Shown one piece after another: positions 15,422 through 22,298 of a stretch of 31,254 nucleotides of DNA (the stretch's first letter is position 1; each line of letters starts with the position of its first letter). The stretch lies in contig USBI01000017.1 in assembly GCA_900552945.1 (NCBI GenBank), forward strand, positions 1 through 31,254, in the 5' to 3' direction. The notes beneath the pieces are model-generated. The model was given only the letters and a program-made list of their open reading frames with translations, was not told the DNA's origin and did no database searches. The stretch is from an uncultured Oscillospiraceae bacterium. Lineage in GTDB: Bacteria > Bacillota > Clostridia > Oscillospirales > Ruminococcaceae. Both the position numbers and the translations under genes were made by a program.

Positions 15422-16792
15422 ATGGAGAGGGAAACTTTCGGGTCCCGTTTGGGATTCATTTTAATTTCGGCAGGCTGCGCGATCGGCCTGGGAAACGTAT
15501 GGCGTTTTCCGTATATCGTCGCGGAATACGGCGGCGCCGCCTTTATTTTAATTTACCTGGTATTTCTTGTCATTCTTGGCGTTCCTATTATGGCAATGGA
15601 ATTTTCAGTCGGACGCGCCAGCCGGAAAAGCGTTGCCAGCTCCTTCCGTGAGCTGGAACCAAAAGGCACAAAATGGCACTGGTTCAGTTATGTTGGCATG
15701 GCGGGAAACTACCTGCTCATGATGTTTTACACCACTGTTTCCGGCTGGATGCTCGCTTACCTCATCAAGATGGCCAAGGGCGATTTTGTAGACGTTACCA
15801 GCCAACAGATCACCGGGCAGTTCCAAAGTCTGACAGGCGACCCCTGGCTGATGCTGCTGTTTATGGGAATCGTGGTGCTGGTCGGTTTCGGCATCTGCTC
15901 GCTGGGCTTAAAAAACGGTGTGGAACGAATCACCAAAGTTATGATGATGCTGCTCATCGTCATCATGCTGGTGCTGGCGTTCCGTTCGGTCACCCTTCCG
16001 GGCGCCTCCGAAGGCCTGCAGTATTACCTGATTCCGGATTTTCAGAAGATGCTGGACAGCGGCATTTCAAACGTGCTGTTCGCGGCGCTCAGCCAGGCGT
16101 TCTTCACCTTAAGCATCGGTATGGGCAGTATGGCCATTTTCGGCAGCTACCTAAAAAAAGACCGCAAACTGCTGGGCGAGACCATGAGCATCACCATTCT
16201 GGATACCATGGTCGCTTTCGTAGCGGGGCTTATCATCATTCCTGCTTGCTTCGCCTACGACATTTCGTTGGATACCGGTCCGTCGCTCATCTTCATCACC
16301 CTGCCGCACGTGTTCAACGAGATGGAATTCGGGCAGGTCTGGGGAAGCTGTTTCTTCCTGTTCATGCTGTTCGCGGCGATTTCTACCGTCATTGCCGTGT
16401 TTGAAAACATCATCTCCTTTGCCATGGACCTTTGGAAATGGAGCCGGAAAAAGGCCTGTATCATCAACATCATCGCCATTTTTCTGCTTTCCATCCCCTG
16501 CATCCTGGGCTTCAATGTTTTGAGCGGGTTTCATCCGCTTGGCGGAACCAGCAATATCCTTGACCTTGAGGATTTTCTGGTCAGCCAGAACATTCTTCCG
16601 CTCGGTTCACTGGTATTCGTGCTCTTCTGCTGCAGCAAACGCGGCTGGGGCTGGAAGAATTTTATTCAAGAAGCCAACACCGGCAAGGGGTTGAATTTCC
16701 CTGAAAAAATTTACCTGTATGCCAAGTATGTCATCCCGGTCATCGTTCTTTACATTCTGGTACAGGGCTATATCACCATGTTCTTTCAGTAA
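15422..16792 (+). CDS. Sodium-dependent transporter, NSS (SNF) family
   Basis: A 456-residue LeuT-fold symporter with about 11-12 membrane segments. The start of TM1 reads SRLGFILISAGCAIGLGNVW then RFPYIVAEYGGAAF, the unwound substrate/Na+ site signature of neurotransmitter:sodium symporters. The likely substrate is an amino acid, but which one cannot be read from sequence. The ATG at 15422 is preferred over the GTG at 15413 because AGGA lies 10 bases before the ATG but only two bases before the GTG. Na+-coupled uptake suits a fermenter living in the gut. It is followed by a clear terminator. Confidence 0.94.
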   Translation: MERETFGSRLGFILISAGCAIGLGNVWRFPYIVAEYGGAAFILIYLVFLVILGVPIMAMEFSVGRASRKSVASSFRELEPKGTKWHWFSYVGMAGNYLLMMFYTTVSGWMLAYLIKMAKGDFVDVTSQQITGQFQSLTGDPWLMLLFMGIVVLVGFGICSLGLKNGVERITKVMMMLLIVIMLVLAFRSVTLPGASEGLQYYLIPDFQKMLDSGISNVLFAALSQAFFTLSIGMGSMAIFGSYLKKDRKLLGETMSITILDTMVAFVAGLIIIPACFAYDISLDTGPSLIFITLPHVFNEMEFGQVWGSCFFLFMLFAAISTVIAVFENIISFAMDLWKWSRKKACIINIIAIFLLSIPCILGFNVLSGFHPLGGTSNILDLEDFLVSQNILPLGSLVFVLFCCSKRGWGWKNFIQEANTGKGLNFPEKIYLYAKYVIPVIVLYILVQGYITMFFQ

Positions 16793-16800
16793 TTAAAAAC

Positions 16801-16836
16801 AGGCGCCAACCCCGAACGGGCTGGTGCCTTTTTTCA
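16801..16836 (+). terminator. Terminator after the NSS symporter
   Basis: GGCGCCA (16802-16808) pairs with TGGTGCC (16822-16828) with an inner CCC/GGG, followed by six T. Confidence 0.85.
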
Positions 16837-16891
16837 TAAAAAGATTTTATTGTATGGCAGTTCATCACACATGAAACGGATGAGGATAAAC

Positions 16892-17230
16892 ATGAAACAG
16901 CTTAAACTTGTGCTTGCGTGTTTGTGGGAAGCCTTTATGGCGTTTATTACCCCTGTTTGGATTGGTTTTACCTATATGTTCATGACAGGAAACGGAAAGG
17001 GATACGGCTACGATTTGCGCAGTGAAGCGGATATTTACGTCATGCTGGCCGTGATTGGGATTTTCATATGGCTGGCAGCCGTTGTACCCATTTTTGTCTG
17101 GCTTGTAAAAACAGTCCGCGCAATCAACAGCAAATGGGGATGGATACCTCCGGTTTCATTTGTAATCATAGGGGTCCTGTCTATATTTTTATTGGGCTGG
17201 GGCAATTATCTCATGCTGTACGGACTTTAA
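16892..17230 (+). CDS. Small three-segment membrane protein, unknown function
   Basis: A 112-residue protein with three hydrophobic segments (near residues 8-36, 51-74 and 89-110) and a short hydrophilic loop, GNGKGYGYDLRSEAD. No family is recognised. The start at 16892 is chosen because GAGGA lies 6 bases upstream; an in-frame ATG at 16850 lacks such a site. No promoter was seen in the 55 bases after the symporter terminator, so it may depend on read-through. A strong terminator follows. Confidence 0.65.
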   Translation: MKQLKLVLACLWEAFMAFITPVWIGFTYMFMTGNGKGYGYDLRSEADIYVMLAVIGIFIWLAAVVPIFVWLVKTVRAINSKWGWIPPVSFVIIGVLSIFLLGWGNYLMLYGL

Positions 17231-17283
17231 AGCGAGTGCGGTTCTGCCGGAACATTGGTAATCCTCATAAATAAACGCAATAA

Positions 17284-17316
17284 AAGCGGGTGTATTTTAC
17301 TACACCCGCTTTTTGT
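17284..17316. terminator. Bidirectional terminator
   Basis: An AAGCGGGTGTA / TACACCCGCTT stem (17284-17294 with 17301-17311) with T or A runs on both sides, between the small membrane protein gene and the convergent alpha-galactosidase. Confidence 0.88.
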
Positions 17317-17346
17317 CAGCCAAATTCAGCAGTTCCAAGCAAGCAC

Positions 17347-19521
17347 TTATTTTCGTTCCAGCGTATAGGAAACAGCCTCAAAATCCTCCAGGACCGGCAC
17401 GGTCAAACCGGCGTTCATCAAAACGTCGCCGCCCATATCGCAGGAAAGCTCACGGATGTGATAAGCCGCATCCGGGTCCAGCCCGCGCAGCTTGACCCGC
17501 ACAGCGCGCACCGATGGGCGGATGAGCTGGCGCGCATAAACAACGACCGCTTTATCCTGTTCCGGTGAAACGAACATCCAGCCACAGTCATCTTTGACAA
17601 ACGGGTCTGTCAGGCGGTAGAATTCCCCGCCGACCACCAACGACGCAAAGTCGTTTTTATAAGTCTCTACCTGCTGTTTGACCTGAGCGCGTTCCTCTTC
17701 AGTCAGGGTCAGCGGATTGAGTTCATATCCAAACGAAGCGCTCATAGCTACCAGCCCTCTGGTATGGAACGGCGTCATTCTGCCCACCTGATGGTTCGGG
17801 CAGGCGGAAACATGAGCCGTCATGCACTCCGGCGGATAAACAAAAGAGGTGCCGTACTGGATGCGCAGCCGCGCGATGGCGTCTGAATCATCGCTCGTCC
17901 AAATCTGGGGCTGATAATACAGCACACCGGCGTCAAACCGACCGCCGCCGCTGGAACATCCCTCAAAAATGACCTGCGGGAATTCTTTACAAAGTGCGTC
18001 CATCAGCCGGTAATAGTTGAGGATGTAACGATGAGCCAGCTCACCCTGCTGCTCCGCCGGAAGCAATTTGGAGTAAGCGTCGGTGATATGCCGGTTCATG
18101 TCCCACTTGATATAGGAAATGCGGTTTTCATTGAGCAGCCCGCGGATGGTCGAAAGCAGGTATTGGAAGACATCCTCCCGCGAAAGGTCGAGCACCATTT
18201 GGTTACGGCCCAAACAACTTTCCCGCTGCGGGTCCTGGATGGCCCAATCCGGATGCGCGCGGTAAAGCTCGCTGTCCGGCGACACCATTTCCGGCTCGAC
18301 CCACAGCCCGAAGCGCATCCCCTGCGCTTCACACTGCTCGATGAGCGGTGTGAGACCACGGGGCAGTTTTTCCCGGTCGATGAACCAGTCGCCCAGCGAG
18401 GTGGTGTCGTCATCCCGCTTACCGAACCAGCCGTCATCCAGCACGAATACATCAAGTCCCAGACCGTCGCAGGCGCGAATCATCGAAAGAATCTTCTGTT
18501 CGTCAAAGTCAAAATAGGTTCCTTCCCAGTTGTTGATGACGACCGGGCGGGGTTTGTTTTTATAAAGCGCGTGACCCAGGTGATAACGGAACGCCCGGTG
18601 GAAGTTCTGAGACATCCGGTTCAGGCCGCAGGCACTGTAAGTCAGCACGGCTTCGGGCGCGGTGAAGCATTCTCCTGCACCCAATTTCCAAGAAAACTGG
18701 AAGGGATTGATACCCATCTGCAAACGGACAAAACCGTAGTTATCCTGTTCAGCGCCCGCAAAGAAATTGCCGCTGTACACAAGCGCCGCGCCGTATGCCT
18801 CCCCTTCATCTTCTGTGGTATGTGGAGAGACAAGCGCGAAAAACGGGTTGAAATTCGGGCTGGATGCCCCTCTGCGGCTTTCGATGGACTGCATCCCGCT
18901 GCGCAGAGGAGTGCGCTCCACCTGCCGTTCACGCAGATGACAGCCACACAGGTCGATGCACTCGTAATCCGCGGGAGGAAGGTCCAGGCTAAAGCTGAAC
19001 AGGCGTTCGATATAAGCCGGATGTTCGCCGCAGTTTTTCAGTTCCGCGCTGCGGGTGATGACATCACAATCCTCAAAAACAGCATAACGCAGCAACAGTT
19101 CAAGGCCGGAGACCTCATCTGCCAAAACAAGTTCCAGCGCAGCATCCGCGCCATGCAGAGACGGAAGGCCGTCAAGCTGCGGTTTTTCCGTGAGAATGCG
19201 GTGGGTGCGGTAGGCGAAACTGACCAAGCGGCTTCCGTTTTCAAACCGCACGCTGACCGCTGGATTGCGGAAATCCCCTTTCCCGAAAAACGGGTATTCC
19301 GCCGGAATAATATCCTGCGAATAACGGTTGTCCGGCGCACCGGGGTAATTGACCGCGAGGCCGGGATACACCTGCCACAGGCCGGTCAGGTCTGCGGTGC
19401 GGATGCGTTTCCCCCAATACTGGTGGTAAAGAAAGCCGCTGTCAAACACCGAAAAAATGTAACTGGTGTGCTGTGTTGTAAGATGAAACAACTGATGTTC
19501 TGTATCAAAAACAATTCCCAT
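17347..19521 (-). CDS. Alpha-galactosidase, GH36
   Basis: A 724-residue cytosolic enzyme (no signal peptide) of the GH36 family, of the tetrameric AgaA/AgaB/RafA type. It hydrolyses alpha-1,6-galactosides such as melibiose and raffinose. It has an N-terminal beta-sandwich (1-310), a (beta/alpha)8 barrel (about 315-620) and a C-terminal beta domain. The barrel shows NNWEGTYFDF, VLDDGWFGKRDDD, the nucleophile Asp474 in YIKWDMNRHITD and the acid/base Asp544 in WTSDDSDAI, all intact. AGAGGGA precedes the ATG. No transporter or regulator is adjacent, so substrate uptake must be encoded elsewhere. A long antisense frame over this gene is a codon-bias shadow. Confidence 0.95.
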   Translation of the reverse strand: MGIVFDTEHQLFHLTTQHTSYIFSVFDSGFLYHQYWGKRIRTADLTGLWQVYPGLAVNYPGAPDNRYSQDIIPAEYPFFGKGDFRNPAVSVRFENGSRLVSFAYRTHRILTEKPQLDGLPSLHGADAALELVLADEVSGLELLLRYAVFEDCDVITRSAELKNCGEHPAYIERLFSFSLDLPPADYECIDLCGCHLRERQVERTPLRSGMQSIESRRGASSPNFNPFFALVSPHTTEDEGEAYGAALVYSGNFFAGAEQDNYGFVRLQMGINPFQFSWKLGAGECFTAPEAVLTYSACGLNRMSQNFHRAFRYHLGHALYKNKPRPVVINNWEGTYFDFDEQKILSMIRACDGLGLDVFVLDDGWFGKRDDDTTSLGDWFIDREKLPRGLTPLIEQCEAQGMRFGLWVEPEMVSPDSELYRAHPDWAIQDPQRESCLGRNQMVLDLSREDVFQYLLSTIRGLLNENRISYIKWDMNRHITDAYSKLLPAEQQGELAHRYILNYYRLMDALCKEFPQVIFEGCSSGGGRFDAGVLYYQPQIWTSDDSDAIARLRIQYGTSFVYPPECMTAHVSACPNHQVGRMTPFHTRGLVAMSASFGYELNPLTLTEEERAQVKQQVETYKNDFASLVVGGEFYRLTDPFVKDDCGWMFVSPEQDKAVVVYARQLIRPSVRAVRVKLRGLDPDAAYHIRELSCDMGGDVLMNAGLTVPVLEDFEAVSYTLERK

Positions 19522-19566
19522 AGAATCCCTCTTTCACCGTCTAAGCGGATGATTTACCATTTTATT

Positions 19567-19595
19567 TTAATACACCTTTCGCAGTTTGTACAGAA
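19567..19595 (-). promoter_or_regulatory. Weak candidate promoter of the alpha-galactosidase gene
   Basis: Minus-strand TTCTGT (19595-19590), 17 bases, TATTAA (19572-19567), 45 bases before the ATG. Both boxes deviate from consensus, as for an activated gene. Nothing else was recognised in 19596-19744. Confidence 0.3.
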
Positions 19596-19744
19596 GCAGA
19601 AAAAGAAAAAATCCTGTGCATCAAACGCTGAAAACCGCGAGAATCATGGCTGCATCCGTTCGTTGAACGCAATGTATGGCGCTGCATCGAACAACACCGG
19701 TGTTTTAATTTCCTGCCAAAAGCGCTGACAAAATAAACTGCATA

Positions 19745-19782
19745 GCAAAACAAAAGGGCGTCTTAAAAAGACGCCCTTTTGT
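19745..19782 (-). terminator. Terminator of tRNA-Thr(CGT)
   Basis: AAAAGGGCGTC (19752-19762) pairs with GACGCCCTTTT (19770-19780), followed on the minus strand by TTTTGTTTTG, two bases past the tRNA 3' end. Confidence 0.87.
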
Positions 19783-19858
19783 TGGAGCTGGAGATCGGAC
19801 TTGAACCGACGACCTGCTGATTACGAATCAGCTGCTCTACCGACTGAGCCACTCCAGC
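19783..19858 (-). tRNA. tRNA-Thr (anticodon CGT)
   Basis: A 76-base cloverleaf with encoded CCA. Acceptor GCTGGAG/CTCCAGC is perfect. The anticodon loop TTCGTAA lies between GCTGA and TCAGC, and the T-loop is GTTCAAGTC. It reads ACG codons. It has its own promoter and terminator and a hairpin 4 bases before its 5' end. Confidence 0.96.
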
Positions 19859-19862
19859 AGAA

Positions 19863-19884
19863 CCGGGAAGGTGACCCTTCCCGG
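19863..19884 (-). other. Perfect 9-bp hairpin in the tRNA-Thr leader
   Basis: CCGGGAAGG and its exact complement enclose a 4-base loop. It lies between the promoter (19911-19939) and the tRNA 5' end (19858), without a T-run toward the tRNA. It could be a processing signal for RNase P or III, or a remnant terminator of the upstream NifU-like/GGGtGRT transcript. Confidence 0.65.
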
Positions 19885-19910
19885 AAGCATTTTTCACAAA
19901 GCTGCAATTA

Positions 19911-19939
19911 ATTATACACGAAACCAAAAAGATTTGCAA
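19911..19939 (-). promoter_or_regulatory. tRNA-Thr(CGT) promoter
   Basis: Minus-strand TTGCAA (19939-19934), 17 bases, TATAAT (19916-19911) with TG before the -10, starting 29 bases after the GGGtGRT stop codon. Confidence 0.82.
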
Positions 19940-19968
19940 GTACAATTTCAATTTGCCGCAGCGAAATG

Positions 19969-20970
19969 TTATTTGTTCGCAGCTTCCTCAACTGCAACCG
20001 CACAAGCAACGGTAGCGCCAACCATCGGGTTGTTGCCCATGCCCATGAGGCCCATCATTTCAACGTGCGCCGGAACAGAAGAAGAACCAGCAAACTGCGC
20101 GTCGCCGTGCATACGGCCCATCGAGTCGGTCAAGCCGTAAGAAGCCGGGCCAGCGCCCATGTTGTCCGGATGCAGGGTACGGCCGGTACCGCCGCCGGAA
20201 GCAACAGAGAAGTATTTTACGCCGTTTTCCATTGCCCATTTCTTGTAGGTACCCGCAACCAGGTGCTGGAAACGAACCGGGTTGGTGGAGTTACCGGTGA
20301 TGGAAACGTCAACCTTCTCAAGTTTCATGATGGCAACGCCTTCGAGAACGTCATTCGCGCCGTAGCAGCGAACTTTGGATTTCTCACCGCTGGAGAAGGA
20401 AACTTCTCTGACAATCTTCAGGTCGCCGGTGAAGAAATCGTAATCGGTCTCAACATAGGTGAAGCCGTTGATTCTGGAGATGATGTAAGCCGCGTCTTTA
20501 CCAAGGCCGTTGAGGATAACACGAAGCGGTTTCTTTCTTGCCTTGTTTGCGGTACGGGCAATACCGATTGCGCCTTCCGCAGCAGCAAAGGATTCATGAC
20601 CTGCGAGGAAGCAGAAGCAGTCGGTCTCTTCGCGCAGAAGCATTGCGCCGAGGTTACCATGGCCCTGGCCAACGTTACGCTGTTCCGCAACGGAGCCCGG
20701 TACGCAGAATGCCTGAAGGCCGATACCGATTGCCTCAGCAGCGTCCGCCGCTTTGTTGATGCCTTTTTTCAGTGCGATTGCGGTACCAAGGGTGTAAGCC
20801 CAGGAAGCGTTTTCAAATGCGATCGGCTGAACGCCTTTCACGATTTCATCTACATTGATGCCTTTGGACAGGCAAAGGTCACGCGCGTCCTCAAGAGTTG
20901 CGAAGCCGTATTCAGCCAGGCATTTCTCGATTTTCGGCATTCTTCTTTCTTTTCCTTCAAACTGTGCCAT
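19969..20970 (-). CDS. GGGtGRT-family protein
   Basis: A 333-residue soluble protein named for its glycine-rich motif, here GGGTGRT at 259-265 within SVASGGGTGRTLHPDNMGAG. Other conserved-looking stretches are DCFCFLAGHESFAAAEGAIG and ITGNSTNPVRFQHLVAGTY. The biochemical function of the family is not known to me. It starts 18 bases after the NifU-like gene with a GAGGAGGT site, so the two are translated from one transcript, and this pairing is what the family is known for. The glycine-rich loops and repeated cysteines near the centre suggest a nucleotide- or cluster-related role, which is inference only. No terminator is seen before the tRNA-Thr promoter. Confidence 0.9.
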   Translation of the reverse strand: MAQFEGKERRMPKIEKCLAEYGFATLEDARDLCLSKGINVDEIVKGVQPIAFENASWAYTLGTAIALKKGINKAADAAEAIGIGLQAFCVPGSVAEQRNVGQGHGNLGAMLLREETDCFCFLAGHESFAAAEGAIGIARTANKARKKPLRVILNGLGKDAAYIISRINGFTYVETDYDFFTGDLKIVREVSFSSGEKSKVRCYGANDVLEGVAIMKLEKVDVSITGNSTNPVRFQHLVAGTYKKWAMENGVKYFSVASGGGTGRTLHPDNMGAGPASYGLTDSMGRMHGDAQFAGSSSVPAHVEMMGLMGMGNNPMVGATVACAVAVEEAANK

Positions 20971-20988
20971 TCTTTCTTACCTCCTCTA

Positions 20989-21681
20989 TTATTCTTCACG
21001 AGGATCGACATATTTCGCCGCTTCGTCATAACGGCCATATGTACCGATGTTTTTCTCGTAAGCGGTTTTCGGATCAACACCGTGGCGGATATCCTCCAGC
21101 ATTTTGCCCAGACGAACGAACTTGTAGCCAATGGCTTCGCCGTTTTCGTCTACGCCCATGGAAAGAACATAACCCTCTGCGAGTTCAAGGTAACGAACGC
21201 CCTTGTCTTTGGTGCTGAACATGGTACCAACCTGAGAACGAAGGCCTTTACCAAGGTCTTCCAGGCCAGCGCCGATCGGCAGGCCGCCTTCAGAGAACGC
21301 AGTCTGGGAACGACCGTAAACGAGCTGTTTGAAGATTTCACGCATTGCAACGTTGATCGCGTCACAAACGAGGTCGGTGTTCAGAGCTTCGAGCATGGTT
21401 TTGCCCGGAAGGATCTCAGCAGCCATAGCAGCGGAATGGGTCATGCCGGAGCAGCCCAGAGTCTCGACCATAGCTTCTTCGATGATACCGTCTTTCACGT
21501 TGAGGGTGAGCTTACAGGTACCCTGCTGCGGAGCGCACCAGCCCACACCGTGGGAAAGACCGGAAATGTCTTTTATTTCATAGGCTTTGACCCACTTGCC
21601 TTCTTCCGGAATCGGAGCAGGGCCATGATGCGGGCCTTTGGTAAGAACACACATTCTCTCAACTTCATGAGAATAGTTCAT
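20989..21681 (-). CDS. NifU/IscU-like iron-sulfur scaffold-related protein
   Basis: A 230-residue protein with a NifU N-terminal-like domain. The three scaffold-type cysteine positions appear as Cys49 or Cys56 (GWCAPQQGTCKL), Cys77 (ETLGCSGMTHSAAMAAEIL) and Cys106 (TDLVCDAINVAM). It is longer than IscU (about 130 residues); residues 130-230 form an additional region without a recognised domain. Family knowledge suggests binding and transfer of an Fe-S cluster, perhaps to its partner, the GGGtGRT protein encoded 18 bases downstream. The start at 21681 is supported by AAAGGAG. An ATG at 21720 is rejected because it lies before the ribosome-binding site. A TTGCGT/TATAAT promoter drives the operon. 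Confidence 0.88.
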   Translation of the reverse strand: MNYSHEVERMCVLTKGPHHGPAPIPEEGKWVKAYEIKDISGLSHGVGWCAPQQGTCKLTLNVKDGIIEEAMVETLGCSGMTHSAAMAAEILPGKTMLEALNTDLVCDAINVAMREIFKQLVYGRSQTAFSEGGLPIGAGLEDLGKGLRSQVGTMFSTKDKGVRYLELAEGYVLSMGVDENGEAIGYKFVRLGKMLEDIRHGVDPKTAYEKNIGTYGRYDEAAKYVDPREE

Positions 21682-21729
21682 AGTGATTCTCCTTTCAGTT
21701 TCTTGCTTTATATGCAACATTCTTTTCCA

Positions 21730-21758
21730 ATTATAATCGAAACGGGAAGAAAACGCAA
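21730..21758 (-). promoter_or_regulatory. Promoter of the NifU-like/GGGtGRT operon
   Basis: Minus-strand TTGCGT (21758-21753), 17 bases, TATAAT (21735-21730), 49 bases before the ATG. Confidence 0.78.
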
Positions 21759-22146
21759 GAGTTTTGCGGCGAGTCTCCGGCGAAATTGTGAAAAAACAAA
21801 CGAATTTGAAAAGTCCTGCCGGTTTTGGGCAAACTGGATGGAGAAAAGAACTGTTTCAGGCTTTCCCTGCTTCGTTCGTTTGGCACGGCACCCCTTTTTT
21901 GCCTGAATCATCCGTGCCCGCTGCTCATTTTTACTACACAAAACACACCCGAAAGCAGCCTGCAAGGCAAAGGGGGTGTAATCGGTCAGCAGAAAACGGC
22001 CGCGCGCCCAATTGGATTCTGCCTGCTTTTTCCGCCCGGCATTTCCCCGTCCCGCGGCAAAAACACATTGGACCGCCACACAGGCGCAAACCGGAAGAAA
22101 TTTACAAATATATTACATTTGAAAGGCGCTTTCCGCCCTGTTTCGT
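21759..22146. other. Gene-free stretch with inverted repeats; possible structured RNA
   Basis: No ORF here has a ribosome-binding site or protein-like composition. Between 21882 and 22031 several helices can form: GGCACGG/CCGTGCC (21882-21888, 21912-21918); CACCCC-TTTTTT-GCC with GGCAAAGGGGGTG (21889-21903, 21966-21978); and GCTGCT/AGCAGC (21920-21925, 21954-21959). CAGCAGAA with TTCTGCCTG (21987-22025) precedes a T-run on the plus strand, like a terminator. The first two helices would interlock, as in a pseudoknot or alternative fold. No promoter reading into it was found. Confidence 0.35.
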
Positions 22147-22175
22147 TTGACTTTTACACGCCGAAGCATTAAAAT
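22147..22175 (+). promoter_or_regulatory. secA promoter
   Basis: TTGACT (22147-22152), 17 bases, TAAAAT (22170-22175). This leaves a leader of about 115 bases before the secA start, unusually long for this window. Confidence 0.82.
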
Positions 22176-22298
22176 AAAACGTAGTATGCAAAAGCCGCTT
22201 TCATCCCCTTTTCAACGTTGTTTTTGATCCCGCTCCACGGTTTGTTCCGGGCGGATGTCTGAACATGCGGCGCAAAATAAAAACATGAGGTGAACCAA

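Noticed and set aside
18031..19728. 565-residue open frame on the plus strand over the alpha-galactosidase gene
   Set aside because: It is exactly antisense to a full-length GH36 gene with intact catalytic residues, has no ribosome-binding site and has arginine/histidine-rich, domain-free composition; it is a codon-bias shadow.
19966..21906. 646-residue open frame on the plus strand over the NifU-like/GGGtGRT operon
   Set aside because: Antisense to two well-supported genes and to their intergenic ribosome-binding site; no recognisable domain and no start signal.
21764..22172. Two overlapping plus-strand frames (128 and 115 residues) before secA
   Set aside because: No ribosome-binding site, proline/arginine-rich composition, and they run across the secA promoter.
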